Origin: Clostridiales bacterium
GTDB lineage: Bacteria > Bacillota > Clostridia > Oscillospirales > Oscillospiraceae
DNA: 64,000 nt
Assembly (NCBI GenBank): GCA_012719035.1
Contig: JAAYBD010000039.1
Coordinates: 18,640 to 82,639 of the forward strand
Direction: 5' to 3'
A program made the translations under genes and the position numbers. Below the pieces are notes generated by a model. The model searched no databases, was not told the origin of the DNA, and worked only from the letters and a program-made list of their open reading frames with translations. Shown here piece by piece: positions 9,226 through 18,981 of the stretch (the first letter of the stretch is position 1; each line of letters begins with the position of its first letter).

Positions 9226-9419
9226 AAATATACTTAAACAAGAGGGTGAAGAAATGGCTGCTGAAGAAAAGCCTGCCCTAATTCTGACCGACAAGGAAGA
9301 AAAACTTGTGCTTATGATCCGCAAGCTTGGCTTCGGTGAAATAAATATTTATGTCGCGGACGGACAGCCGGTACGCGCGGAAGAAATCAAAAAGAGCGTT
9401 AAGCTTTAAATATACTTAA
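9226..9419. repeat. 12-bp direct repeats bracketing the DUF2292 gene
   Basis: AAATATACTTAA occurs at 9226-9237, before the gene, and again at 9408-9419, overlapping its stop codon. The AT-rich composition makes chance possible. Confidence 0.35.
9254..9409 (+). CDS. Small DUF2292 (YezD-like) protein
   Basis: 51 aa from ATG 9254, preceded by a GAGGGTGA ribosome site. The upstream frame to 9158 has no ribosome site and overlaps the promoter, so I exclude it. The sequence matches the pattern of the short DUF2292/YezD family: LT..E..L...IR.LGFGEI...V.DGQPVR.EE..KS.KL. Function unknown; the family is often found near sulfur or metal transport genes (from memory). Here it stands between the importer cassette and the chelatase operon, with its own promoter upstream and a strong terminator hairpin 24 nt after its stop. 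Confidence 0.8.
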   Translation: MAAEEKPALILTDKEEKLVLMIRKLGFGEINIYVADGQPVRAEEIKKSVKL

Positions 9420-9433
9420 CCGACTGAACAACA

Positions 9434-9487
9434 GCAGGTTTGTAATGCCGCGCAGATAGCGCGGTAATACAAACCTGCTCATTTTTT
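9434..9487 (+). terminator. Strong intrinsic terminator, possible attenuator of the chelatase operon
   Basis: Nearly perfect inverted repeat: GCAGGTTTGTA at 9434-9444 pairs with the segment ending at 9478, and an inner CCGCGC/GCGCGG stem closes the loop. It is followed by TCATTTTTT. It ends only 24 nt before the next start codon, which leaves little space for a separate promoter. Confidence 0.85.
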
Positions 9488-9511
9488 GAAAAATTTTGTG
9501 TAGGTTATCGA

Positions 9512-10384
9512 ATGATAGAAATTATTGATTTATGTAAGCAGTTCTCTGGAAAAACAGTAGTAGACCATGTAAACCTAAATATTGAGAACGGAGAATTTCT
9601 TTCCCTGCTCGGACCTAACGGGGCCGGCAAAACAACCCTTATCAATATGATGACAACATTGCTTCTGCCCGATGCGGGAAAAATTCTGATAGACGGGGAA
9701 GAAGTAAGCAGGGAGAAGAAATCCGTTAAGAAAAAACTGAGCATCATTTCACAGGAATATTCACTGCGAAACGATTTTACTGTTCTGGACATTATGGAAC
9801 AGCATGGCAGACTTTATAACATACCTAAAGCCAAAAGGCGGGAAAAAACCGCCGAGGTTTTGGAATTATGCGGTCTTAGCGAAGCAAAAAACAAAACCGT
9901 ACGGCAATTATCGGGCGGCATGAAGCGTAAGCTCATGCTTTGCAGAGCGCTCATAACGGAACCGGAATATCTGATTTTGGATGAGCCCACCGTCGGTCTT
10001 GATCCAATGTCCCGGAGGCAGATATGGTCTGTTTTATATAAGCTGAACGAAAAGGGAATGACGATACTGCTTACTACCCACTATATTGAGGAAGCTCAGT
10101 ATTTAAGTAAAAAGGTTGCATTGATAAATAAAGGAAAGATTAAAACTGTTGCAAGTCCCGATGAGCTTATACGCTCGATTGGGAATTTCACCGTTGATAT
10201 TTTTCATGATGGAGAAATAGACTCGCATCATTTTATGGGCAAGGAAGATGCCCTCGCCTATATTGCACAGGCAAAGGGGCGGACAACACTGCGCGAAACA
10301 AATCTGGAGGATGTATTTATTGCTTTCGCCGGGAAAGGGATGACAGATGGGCATAAGGACAGCACTTTGGGAAAAGTGGATTGA
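9512..10384 (+). CDS. ABC-2 exporter ATPase (CcmA/DrrA-NatA type)
   Basis: 290 aa. Single nucleotide-binding domain with Walker A LLGPNGAGKTT, signature LSGGMKRK, Walker B YLILDEPTVGLDP and H-loop TTHY, then a C-terminal extension of about 70 residues as in drug and sodium exporter ATPases. It overlaps the permease gene by 38 nt. First gene of an operon that continues without a gap larger than 40 nt to 20816 and includes the chelatase and FecBCD importer. An export role for this pair (metal, tetrapyrrole or toxic product) is inferred from family only. Confidence 0.88.
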   Translation: MIEIIDLCKQFSGKTVVDHVNLNIENGEFLSLLGPNGAGKTTLINMMTTLLLPDAGKILIDGEEVSREKKSVKKKLSIISQEYSLRNDFTVLDIMEQHGRLYNIPKAKRREKTAEVLELCGLSEAKNKTVRQLSGGMKRKLMLCRALITEPEYLILDEPTVGLDPMSRRQIWSVLYKLNEKGMTILLTTHYIEEAQYLSKKVALINKGKIKTVASPDELIRSIGNFTVDIFHDGEIDSHHFMGKEDALAYIAQAKGRTTLRETNLEDVFIAFAGKGMTDGHKDSTLGKVD

Positions 10385-11084
10385 TTTTAAATACTCATGG
10401 GGAAGAATAACAGCCTCGGCGGTAATCAGCCCTCTGCTATATCTGATTGCCTTTGGTTTCGGTTTAGGCAGCTATGCGGATGTCGATGCCCGCCCATATA
10501 TAGAGTTTCTTGTACCGGGCATTATTGCATTAAGCTCTATGAACACAGGATACAGTTCAGTAGCTATGACTTTGAACACGCAAAGGTTGTATGAGCACTC
10601 CTTTGACCAGATTATGATTTCCCCAACCCCCCTGTGGCAGTACATAATAGGTCAAGCTATCGGAGGAGCGCTGAGAGGGCTTTATATAAGCGTGATCGTA
10701 TTGATTTTGTCTTTTATATTCGGCGTTACATTACATCTGAACATGATGTTTTTCGCAGTGATAATAATTAATGGAATGGTATTTTCCTCTCTTGGAGTGT
10801 TGGCGGCAATTATTGCAAAGACACATATGGATGTTTCAAGATTTTCAACATTTGTGATCACTCCGATGACCTTTCTATGTAACACCTTTTTCTCGCTCGA
10901 TAAGCTGCCGGCTGTGCTGAAAACGATCATATCACTGCTTCCATTGAGCTGCACGAGCAGTATTCTTCGCAGCATTTCCTATGGCGAGCCATTCAAGGCA
11001 ATCGAGCTTTTTGTACTTATTATTTATCTTGCAGTATTTTTAGGAGCTGCATATTTATATACCTTGAAGAAAAAGAAGATTTGA
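10347..11084 (+). CDS. ABC-2 type permease
   Basis: 245-aa integral membrane protein with about six hydrophobic segments. The pattern ISPLLYLIAFGFGLG near the N-terminus and the FFSLDKLPAVLK segment are typical of the ABC-2 permease family (NodJ/DrrB-like). The start codon lies inside the 3' end of the ATPase gene in another frame (38-nt overlap), which suggests translational coupling and 1:1 production. Substrate unknown. The next gene follows after 7 nt. Confidence 0.87.
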   Translation: MGIRTALWEKWIDFKYSWGRITASAVISPLLYLIAFGFGLGSYADVDARPYIEFLVPGIIALSSMNTGYSSVAMTLNTQRLYEHSFDQIMISPTPLWQYIIGQAIGGALRGLYISVIVLILSFIFGVTLHLNMMFFAVIIINGMVFSSLGVLAAIIAKTHMDVSRFSTFVITPMTFLCNTFFSLDKLPAVLKTIISLLPLSCTSSILRSISYGEPFKAIELFVLIIYLAVFLGAAYLYTLKKKKI

Positions 11085-11091
11085 GGAAGCT

Positions 11092-12981
11092 ATGCTGAAA
11101 AAGATTTATTATCCATTTTCCGCTGTAGTCGGACAAAACGACATAAGAGAAGCCCTGATACTCAATCTCATCAATCCGAAAATCGGCGGCGTGCTGATAA
11201 ATGGCGAGAAAGGTACGGCAAAATCAACCTTGGTTCGGGCACTCATCCCAATCATCGACTGCCCATTTACCGAGGTTCCTGTATCAGTCTCTGAGGATTG
11301 TCTCTGCGGTTCCATAGACCTTGAAAAGACCATGACGGAGGGCAGCATCCACGTTGACGAAGGACTTCTGTCCAAAGCGGACGGAGGGATACTCTACATA
11401 GACGAAATAAATCTTTTGCCCGACAGCATCACAGATCTTCTTATTCAAGCTCTTTCATCTGGCACGAACAGAATTGAACGTGAGGGGATTTCACTTGAGC
11501 GTGAAAGCTCATTTGTAATAATTGGTACGATGAACAGCGCGGGGGGCGATATGCGCTCTCAGCTTACAGACTATTTTGGCTTGTATGCACAGGCTCAAGC
11601 CTCGGAAAACATTGATGAGAGAATTGAAATCGTTAAAAGAATAGAGGCTTTTGAAGCTGACCCTTATGGTTTTCTGGAAAAGTATCAGTCAGAGGAGAAT
11701 GCACTTAAACAGTCCATTGAAGCCGCAAGACGGCTTATGGATCAGATAGAAGTGTCGGAAGAAAACCTTTCTTACATCGTGAATGCCTGCATTGAAGCCG
11801 CGGTCGAGGGGCACAGAGCAGATATTGTCATGGTTCAGACCGCAAAGGCAGTTGCCGCGTTTCACGGCAAAACGTTCATAGATAGAGCAGACATTGATGA
11901 AGCCGCGTATTTTGTTTTTCCCCACAGACGCAGAAGCCATGATTCTCAGAGCAGGAAAGAAGAGCAGGAGAATGAGGAAGAAGCGCAAAACAATGAGCAG
12001 CAAGATGCCGGTGACAACGAAAAAAGCTCTTCTGAAAATGAAGAAAAAAACAGAGAACCTGCTGAAACTCCATCCGACGGAAGCGGCAATGGAGAAAAGC
12101 AAAAAAGCAGGTATCAAAGCAAGTCACAGACTTCGGGAGTCGGTGAATCTTTTAAAGTAGTGCCTTTTTCCCATATAAAAGACCGTAAATCACGTATTGG
12201 AACGGGAAAACGTACGCTGACAAAAACAGCGGGAAAGTCGGGACGTTATGTTTATGCGACAATGGATCGCAGGAATAACGATTTGGCTTTGGACGCAACC
12301 ATAAGGGCGGCTGCACCATATCAGCGTTTTCGGGAAAAGGAAGGCGTAGCGATAGCTATCAAAGCCGAAGACATACGAGAAAAGGTCAGACAGAAACGCG
12401 TTGCCAATCTCCTTGTTTTTGTTGTCGATGCAAGCGGCTCGATGGGTGCACAGAAGCGCATGGCGGAAACAAAAGGAGCAATCCTTTCTCTGTTGAAAGA
12501 TGCCTATGTGAAGCGGGACAAAATCTCTCTTGTGACTTTTAGCGGCAATGAGGCGAGAGTTATCCTGCCGCCGACTGGCAGTGTTGAGAGGGGGGTGGAG
12601 CTGCTTCGGGAAATCGAAACAGGCGGGAAAACGCCCCTCAATGCAGGTATCGGAAAAGGTCTTCAGGTTATACAAAGCGAAATGCGCAAGCGCCCCGATG
12701 TTATGCCCATGCTTATAGTTATAACTGACGGCAGAGGGAATGTGTCACTTGACGGGGAGAAAAAACCTGTTGATGAAATGCTCGAAATGTCTGAGAAAAT
12801 ACAAGGAATCAAACAGATCGACTCTATGGTGATCGATATTGAAAAGTCGGGCATCATGAGCTTCGGAATAGCAAAAAGACTTGCCGACGCGCTGGGCGGA
12901 AAATACTTCAAGCTCGATGAGCTAAGGAGTGATGACATTATAAATATAGTCAGAGCGTCTGGAAAGTCTGAAGCAAGCTGA
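11092..12981 (+). CDS. Magnesium/cobalt chelatase subunit D-like protein (AAA+ plus VWA)
   Basis: 629 aa. N-terminal ChlI-like AAA+ domain (residues about 1-280; Walker [10 protein letters not shown], Walker B ILYIDEINLL), a very charged Glu/Asn/Gln/Ser-rich linker (about 285-350), and a C-terminal von Willebrand A domain with the MIDAS motif DASGS at about residue 446. This is the BchD/ChlD architecture, which together with subunit I forms the ATP-driven motor of a class I tetrapyrrole metal chelatase. The Walker A lysine is kept, unlike some D subunits with a degenerate ATPase. Starts after a GAGGA site; followed 38 nt later by the I subunit. Confidence 0.9.
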   Translation: MLKKIYYPFSAVVGQNDIREALILNLINPKIGGVLINGEKGTAKSTLVRALIPIIDCPFTEVPVSVSEDCLCGSIDLEKTMTEGSIHVDEGLLSKADGGILYIDEINLLPDSITDLLIQALSSGTNRIEREGISLERESSFVIIGTMNSAGGDMRSQLTDYFGLYAQAQASENIDERIEIVKRIEAFEADPYGFLEKYQSEENALKQSIEAARRLMDQIEVSEENLSYIVNACIEAAVEGHRADIVMVQTAKAVAAFHGKTFIDRADIDEAAYFVFPHRRRSHDSQSRKEEQENEEEAQNNEQQDAGDNEKSSSENEEKNREPAETPSDGSGNGEKQKSRYQSKSQTSGVGESFKVVPFSHIKDRKSRIGTGKRTLTKTAGKSGRYVYATMDRRNNDLALDATIRAAAPYQRFREKEGVAIAIKAEDIREKVRQKRVANLLVFVVDASGSMGAQKRMAETKGAILSLLKDAYVKRDKISLVTFSGNEARVILPPTGSVERGVELLREIETGGKTPLNAGIGKGLQVIQSEMRKRPDVMPMLIVITDGRGNVSLDGEKKPVDEMLEMSEKIQGIKQIDSMVIDIEKSGIMSFGIAKRLADALGGKYFKLDELRSDDIINIVRASGKSEAS

Positions 12982-13019
12982 CTTTTTAAAAATATATCGA
13001 GAGGAACGGTCATTTACAT

Positions 13020-14054
13020 ATGGCAAAAAGAGAACATCCTTTTCCCTTTACCGCAATAGTCGGTCAGGAAGATTTAAAGCTTGGACTGATATTGAATGTT
13101 ATTAATCCGAAAATAGGCGGGATATTGGCTTTCGGAGAAAAAGGAACGGCAAAATCGACTGCCGTAAGGGCAATTGCAGAACTGCTTCCCGAAATCCCCG
13201 TAGTCAGCGGCTGCCGGTTCAGATGCAATCCGAACGACACATCACTGCTCTGCGAGGAATGCCGCGAGAAGCTTGAACGCGGAGAAAAGCTTGAGACCGA
13301 GTATGTGAAGATGCGCGTCATCGACTTGCCGGTTTCTGCTACGGAGGACAGAGTAGTAGGTTCGCTGGACATTGAAGAAGCTATCCAGAAAGGTAAAAAG
13401 AAATTCGAACCCGGCGTTCTTGCCGAAGCTAACAGGGGAATCCTTTATGTGGATGAAGTAAATCTTCTGGACGATCACATTGTCGATTTGCTTCTTGATT
13501 CTGCCGCTATGGGCGTAAACACAGTTGAGCGTGAGGGAATATCGTTTACACACCCCGCCCAGTTTATACTTGTCGGAACGATGAATCCGGAGGAGGGAGA
13601 ACTTCGTCCTCAGCTTCTGGACAGATTTGGGTTAAGCGTGAGGATAGAGGGCATAAAGGAAGCTGAAAAACGGGTCCAGATAGTTAAATACCGCAATGCA
13701 TACGAAGATGATCCCAAAGTCTTTTCCGAGAGCTTTGCAGAACAGGAAAAAGAGATGGCGGATAGGATAGAAAACGCGAGAGCTATTTTGAAGGATGTGC
13801 GTGTTCCTGATGAAATCCTACTGACCGATGCCCGCATTGCAATCGGTTTGGGCGTTGACGGACACCGCGGGGATTTAACTCTTATGAAAGCGCTGAAAAC
13901 TTTTGCAGCATTTGAAAACCGAAGCGAGGTAAGCCTTGGTGATATCGAAAAGGTAGTCCATATGGTGTTTTTGCACCGAATGAAGAGCCTTCCTTTTGAA
14001 CAGACAAAGAGCTTCGATATGGATAAGGTAAGAAGTATTATTCACGATAATTAA
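13020..14054 (+). CDS. Magnesium/cobalt chelatase AAA+ subunit I-like protein
   Basis: 344 aa, the length of BchI/ChlI. Walker [14 protein letters not shown] at about residue 40, the family insertion with paired cysteines (CRFRCNP...CEECRE), Walker [14 protein letters not shown], sensor segment [20 protein letters not shown] (arginine finger region), and a C-terminal helical lid. It is the hexameric ATPase that works with the D and H/CobN subunits. Lies between them in the order D-I-H, with 13 nt to the catalytic subunit gene. Confidence 0.93.
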   Translation: MAKREHPFPFTAIVGQEDLKLGLILNVINPKIGGILAFGEKGTAKSTAVRAIAELLPEIPVVSGCRFRCNPNDTSLLCEECREKLERGEKLETEYVKMRVIDLPVSATEDRVVGSLDIEEAIQKGKKKFEPGVLAEANRGILYVDEVNLLDDHIVDLLLDSAAMGVNTVEREGISFTHPAQFILVGTMNPEEGELRPQLLDRFGLSVRIEGIKEAEKRVQIVKYRNAYEDDPKVFSESFAEQEKEMADRIENARAILKDVRVPDEILLTDARIAIGLGVDGHRGDLTLMKALKTFAAFENRSEVSLGDIEKVVHMVFLHRMKSLPFEQTKSFDMDKVRSIIHDN

Positions 14055-14067
14055 AGAGGTTTTAAAT

Positions 14068-17000
14068 ATGAAAAAAATCGTTGCGGTGTTGTGGCATACT
14101 TCCGCAAGCCGAATGAAGGCAATAATACCGAGGGTCAAAAACGAAATAGACCTGTGCGTGTACTCGGCGCGCAGTCTAAGCAATGGTACAGAGAGCTTTG
14201 ACGCTTTGTGCGGGGATTTGGACGACGCGGATTTTTACCTCTTTAACAGGACATCCTCGGATGATATTTGGCCGCAGATAATCGACTACATAAAGGATAA
14301 AACTACGCCTTTAGCCCATGTCGGCTCCGAGGTGCTATCAAATGTGACGAGTGAAGAGGTTTTAAGGCTCTCCGCCGTATGCAATGAGTATTTTACTTAC
14401 GGCGGGCTGGACAACATGGAAAACCTCATAAAATATGCTGCGCACACTGCGGGAGATGACGGCATAAAGGCGGATGCTCCGAAAGCAATTCCTTGGGAGG
14501 GAATTTTTCATCCCGATGAACCGGAAACTGTATATGATACGGCGGAGGAGTATTGGTCGAAACACCCGAAAAAAAACAGCGGCACTGTCGGAATTCTGAT
14601 ATCCAGAGCAAACAAAATAAACGGTGATATAGAGTGCGAAACTGAAATTATTCGTCTGCTTGAGATTAGGGGCTATGATGTTCTGCCTGTATACACCTAT
14701 TCATGGAAAGAAGAAAATCTTGGCGCGAAAGGACCCAAATGGGCAATTGAAAGGTATTTCTTCGACAGCAACGGAATGCCTCTTATAAACAGTCTCATAA
14801 AAATGACGGGATTTTTTATAGGCGGAAGAAACGAGGCGAAGGACGACGGCGTTTTTAAGCGCCTGAACTGTCCTGTTTTCAAACCTATCTGTTCCGTCAA
14901 TATGTCCGTTGAAGAATGGGAGGAAAGTCCCGACGGTACGATTAAGGATGTCGCATGGAGTATTGCGCTTCCCGAGCTTGAGGGAAATATCGAACCGATA
15001 TTTATCGGCGGCACGCAGAAGGACAACGAATATGACTACCGCAAGCCTGTGCAGTCTCGTTGTGAAAAGCTTGTGAACAGGGTCATAAGCTGGGTCGAAC
15101 TCTCAAAAAAGGAAAACAGGGACAAGCGTGTAGTTTTTATTCTCAATAACAATCCCTGCGCTTCCGTTGAAGCCAGTGTGGGCGGGGGAGCGAAGCTTGA
15201 TACGCTTGAAAGTGTTGCAAGGATACTCAAGGCTATGAGTGAGCAGGGCTATGACCTTTGCGATATACCGCAAAACGGCAAAGAACTGATTGAAACCATA
15301 ATGGAACGCAAGGCGATATCAGATTTCCGATGGACAACGGTCGGAGAAATCGTCCAAAAAGGCGGCGTGCTGCATCGGCTTACAAAGGACGAGTATATGC
15401 CGTGGTTCAACGAGCTGCCCGAAAAGACAAAAGCGGATATGATCAAGGCGTGGGGAAATCCGATAGGTGAGGAAATAGACGGTGTTCCGCCCGCAATGGT
15501 CTATGAAGACACGATTTGCATAACGGGCGTAAATTATGGCAGCGCGCTTGTGTGCGTCCAGCCCAAAAGAGGCTGCGCAGGTTCAAGGTGCGATGGCACA
15601 GTCTGTAAAATCCTGCACGACCCTCATGTTCCGCCTACGCATCAGTATTTCGCAACATACAGGTATTTCGAGAGAATATATAAAGCCGATGTGATAATCC
15701 ATGTCGGAACGCATGGAAACCTTGAATTTCTTCCGGGAAAAGGCACCGGTCTTTCGGACGGCTGTTTTCCGGATATCTGCATCGGCACAATGCCGAACCT
15801 CTACATATACAATGCGGATAACCCCCCGGAAGGAACAATAGCAAAACGCCGCGCTTTGGCGACGATTGTCGACCATATGCAGACCGTTTATGTTCAGGGA
15901 GGGCTTTATGAGGAGCTTGAGCAGATAGATCAGCTCATAGAGCAATACGAAAACATCCGACTTACGGACAGAGCGCAGGCACACCAGTTCCAGCATCAGA
16001 TAATCGATGCAATAAACGGCAGTACAATCAAAAAACAAATAAAAACAGAGCTTTCACACTCAAATATGGAAGCTGTCGTCGAGGAAGTCCATAAAATTTT
16101 GACCCTTATCAGAAATACGCAGATACAGGATGGGATGCACATTTTCGGAGAAATCCCATCGGGCGAAAGAAGAATAGACCTGCTTTACGGAATAATGCGC
16201 TTTGAGGGGGGCGAGAAACCTGCCATAAGGTCACTTCTGTGCAGTATTTATGGATTGGACTTTGCGGATATGCTGAAAAATCCCGAAAGATACTGTCCCG
16301 AATACGGAAAATCCTGCGGGACGATATTGTCGGACATTGACCTTATCGGACGCGAGGTGATAATGCGTCTGCTGAACGGCGATGAAATAGACGAAACGAT
16401 TGACAAATCACGTACATATCACTTTAAGGACAGATCTGTACTTCCGGCACTCTATGCGCTGCGGGAACATCTTCTGGATTTGAATACACGCGTCGATGAG
16501 TCGACAGAGATGGAAAACCTGCTTGACGCGATGGATTCTCATTTTGTAATGCCCGGACCTTCGGGAGTTGTCACAAGAGGGCGCGATGACGTTATTCCTA
16601 CGGGCAGAAATTTTTATACGATGGACCCTGATACAGTGCCGACTAAAGCGGCGTGGGTCATCGGGCAAAGGCTTGCCGATGCGGTAATTGACAGATTTAT
16701 AAATGATGAGGGGCATTACCCCGAGAGCTTTGGGATGTACTGGATGTGCAATGATTTGATGTGGGGCGGCGGCGAAGGCATGGCGCAGCTCATGTATTTC
16801 ATTGGGGTACGCCCCAAGTGGCTTCCAAATGGAAAGGTGACGGGCTTTGAAATCATTCCGCTTGATGAACTGAAGCGTCCGCGAATAGACATCTCCGTCA
16901 AGATTTCCGGAATTCTGCGCGATAACTTCAAAAGCCGCTATGAGCTTCTTGACGAGGCGGTTCTTGCAGTTGCCGCTTTGGAAGAGTCCGAGGAAATGAA

Positions 17001-17889
17001 CTATATACGAAAGCACACGCTCCAAAATATGAGTGACGGAAAGATGAGCTTTGAGGAGGCATCCGGCAGAATTTTCGGAGCGCGTCCGGGGACATATCTT
17101 AACGGCATAACGCTTCAAGTCTACGCCTCGGCGTGGAAGGAACGCAGCGAGATGGTAGATGTCTACACCTTTTTCAACGGCTATTCATACAGCCGTGCGG
17201 GCTACGGCAAGGAAGCCTATAAGGTGCTTCAGAACAGCTTAAAAACAGTGGAGATCACATATAACAAGGTGATGACCGACGAACACGATCTTCTCGGCTG
17301 CTGCTGTTATTACGGTGTTCAGGGCGGCATGACCGCCGCGGCAAGGGAGCTTTCGGGCAGGGATGTCAGAACCTATTACGGCGACAGCCGCGAGGCAAAC
17401 CATATAGAGGTTCGCACCATGGCAGAGGAGCTTTCCCGCGTTGTGCAGTCAAAGCTTTTGAATCCGAAGTGGATAGAAGGACAGAAAAAACATGGATATA
17501 AAGGCGCGGGCGATATCAGCAAGCGCATTGGCAGGGTATACGGATGGGAGGCTACGACCGATGAGGTGGACGACTGGATATTTGACGAGATAACACGAAC
17601 TTACATTGAGAATAAGGAGAATTTCGAGTTTTTCAAAGAAAACAATCCGTGGGCAATGGAGGAAATCTCAAGAAGGCTTATGGAAGCCTACAAACGCGGT
17701 CTGTGGAAGCCTGCCGATGGACTTTTGGATACCTTGCAGGACAATTACGTTGAGCTTGAAGGTGTGCTGGAGGAATCTATCGGTGAGGGGGTGAGCGAAT
17801 TTCAGGGAGGTTCTATCGATATCAAGGATATCGGAGAGCTTGAGGCAATGAAAAAAGGTCTTCAGCATATGCATAAGACCTTACAGTAA
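14068..17889 (+). CDS. CobN/BchH-type metal chelatase catalytic subunit
   Basis: 1273 aa, full length for the CobN/BchH/ChlH family, the tetrapyrrole-binding catalytic subunit of ATP-dependent chelatases. Family landmarks: HVGTHGNLEFLPGKG near residue 545, the YNADNPPEGTIAKRRA segment, and the C-terminal region with the YGDSREAN segment and MEEISRRLMEA. Together with subunits D and I it makes a complete three-part chelatase. No cobalamin or chlorophyll synthesis gene is present in the window and the next genes encode a FecBCD-type importer. Cobalt insertion is one reading; another is heme or metallo-tetrapyrrole demetallation, as described for the CobN-like protein HmuS of Bacteroides. Confidence 0.9.
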   Translation: MKKIVAVLWHTSASRMKAIIPRVKNEIDLCVYSARSLSNGTESFDALCGDLDDADFYLFNRTSSDDIWPQIIDYIKDKTTPLAHVGSEVLSNVTSEEVLRLSAVCNEYFTYGGLDNMENLIKYAAHTAGDDGIKADAPKAIPWEGIFHPDEPETVYDTAEEYWSKHPKKNSGTVGILISRANKINGDIECETEIIRLLEIRGYDVLPVYTYSWKEENLGAKGPKWAIERYFFDSNGMPLINSLIKMTGFFIGGRNEAKDDGVFKRLNCPVFKPICSVNMSVEEWEESPDGTIKDVAWSIALPELEGNIEPIFIGGTQKDNEYDYRKPVQSRCEKLVNRVISWVELSKKENRDKRVVFILNNNPCASVEASVGGGAKLDTLESVARILKAMSEQGYDLCDIPQNGKELIETIMERKAISDFRWTTVGEIVQKGGVLHRLTKDEYMPWFNELPEKTKADMIKAWGNPIGEEIDGVPPAMVYEDTICITGVNYGSALVCVQPKRGCAGSRCDGTVCKILHDPHVPPTHQYFATYRYFERIYKADVIIHVGTHGNLEFLPGKGTGLSDGCFPDICIGTMPNLYIYNADNPPEGTIAKRRALATIVDHMQTVYVQGGLYEELEQIDQLIEQYENIRLTDRAQAHQFQHQIIDAINGSTIKKQIKTELSHSNMEAVVEEVHKILTLIRNTQIQDGMHIFGEIPSGERRIDLLYGIMRFEGGEKPAIRSLLCSIYGLDFADMLKNPERYCPEYGKSCGTILSDIDLIGREVIMRLLNGDEIDETIDKSRTYHFKDRSVLPALYALREHLLDLNTRVDESTEMENLLDAMDSHFVMPGPSGVVTRGRDDVIPTGRNFYTMDPDTVPTKAAWVIGQRLADAVIDRFINDEGHYPESFGMYWMCNDLMWGGGEGMAQLMYFIGVRPKWLPNGKVTGFEIIPLDELKRPRIDISVKISGILRDNFKSRYELLDEAVLAVAALEESEEMNYIRKHTLQNMSDGKMSFEEASGRIFGARPGTYLNGITLQVYASAWKERSEMVDVYTFFNGYSYSRAGYGKEAYKVLQNSLKTVEITYNKVMTDEHDLLGCCCYYGVQGGMTAAARELSGRDVRTYYGDSREANHIEVRTMAEELSRVVQSKLLNPKWIEGQKKHGYKGAGDISKRIGRVYGWEATTDEVDDWIFDEITRTYIENKENFEFFKENNPWAMEEISRRLMEAYKRGLWKPADGLLDTLQDNYVELEGVLEESIGEGVSEFQGGSIDIKDIGELEAMKKGLQHMHKTLQ

Positions 17890-17912
17890 AACAGTTCAAA
17901 GGAGTAATCATA

Positions 17913-18980
17913 ATGAAAAAGTTACTATCAATTGCTATTGCGGCAATAATGCTGCTGAGTTTTGCGGCGTGCGGTCAGAACCCCGACGCAGTGACATCGC
18001 CAGATGAGGAAACATCATCTGCAGCGCCAAGCCCCGAAGTTCCCGAAACAATTACGGATTCGCACGAAAATGAATTTACGCTTCCTATGAATCTGAACAG
18101 GATAATTGTTCTGAATTCCGGCGTGTATGAAATGATTTGCGTTCTTGGAAAAGATGATATCGTCATCGGAGTAAACGACAGCACGAATTACCCTGCATCT
18201 GCCGAAACAAAGGAAAAATTCGGAGACTGGAAAGAACCGAACGTTGAAAAGATATTGGAAGCAAAGCCGGATGCTGTTATAGGCTATGCAAGTTACCTCA
18301 GCTCAGGGATTGCGCAGCAGATCACAGATGCGGGAATTCCGGTAATCATGCTTGACTTCTATGTACCATCCGAGATTCCGGGCGAGGTTGAAATCCTTGG
18401 CAAGATGCTGGATGCGGAAGAACGCGCAGAAGAATTTATAAGCGACATTGAAGATATCCAGAAACTGGTTGCAGAAAGAACGAAAGATGTAGATCCTATT
18501 ACCGTATATTATGAGGGATATACAGATTATAAATCCGTCGGGAAAGGTTCGGGCGGAACGGAACTTATGGAGCTTGCCAATGTAAAAAGCCTTACTGCAG
18601 ATCAGAATGTTGAATATCCCGAAATCAGCGATGAGTGGGTCCTTGAAGCAAATCCGCAGATGATAATCAAGCTCGTATCAAGTACAAAGGAAATCATGGG
18701 AGACAAAATAACAGACACCGCTGCTGTTAAAGGTCTTTATTCATCCATTGTCAGCCGCCCGGGCTGGAACAATATTGACGCCGTTAAAAACGGAAAAATG
18801 CTTATTCTCTATTCACGCATCGGGACTAACCCGCTTGGAACAGCAATGGCACCTTTGTATATAGCAAAAACTGCTTATCCCGATAAATTTGAAGATATTG
18901 ATCCCGATGAATACTTGGGCAATATGCTAAAAAAATATTGGGGAGACGAACTTACAGGTATCTGGAGCTATACGGAATAA
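17913..18980 (+). CDS. Substrate-binding lipoprotein of a FecB/BtuF/HmuT-type importer
   Basis: 355 aa. Signal peptide with lipobox Cys20 (FAAC), a Ser/Pro/Glu-rich spacer, then a class III periplasmic-binding fold (Peripla_BP_2): the segment FGDWKEPNVEKILEAKPDAV is the hallmark of siderophore, heme and cobalamin receptors, and RPGWNNIDAVKNGKM is the usual C-lobe motif. It delivers an iron-siderophore, heme or corrinoid to the FecCD permease encoded 1 nt downstream. It begins 23 nt after the chelatase subunit gene, so both belong to one transcript. Confidence 0.9.
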   Translation: MKKLLSIAIAAIMLLSFAACGQNPDAVTSPDEETSSAAPSPEVPETITDSHENEFTLPMNLNRIIVLNSGVYEMICVLGKDDIVIGVNDSTNYPASAETKEKFGDWKEPNVEKILEAKPDAVIGYASYLSSGIAQQITDAGIPVIMLDFYVPSEIPGEVEILGKMLDAEERAEEFISDIEDIQKLVAERTKDVDPITVYYEGYTDYKSVGKGSGGTELMELANVKSLTADQNVEYPEISDEWVLEANPQMIIKLVSSTKEIMGDKITDTAAVKGLYSSIVSRPGWNNIDAVKNGKMLILYSRIGTNPLGTAMAPLYIAKTAYPDKFEDIDPDEYLGNMLKKYWGDELTGIWSYTE

Positions 18981-18981
18981 T

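Noticed and set aside
9086..9253. Cobalamin or other metabolite riboswitch upstream of the chelatase operon
   Set aside because: I looked for B12-box-like and common riboswitch cores and found none; only a promoter and short leader are visible.
16408..17118. 236-aa open frame on the minus strand inside the CobN-like gene
   Set aside because: Antisense shadow; the + strand frame has full-length family homology.
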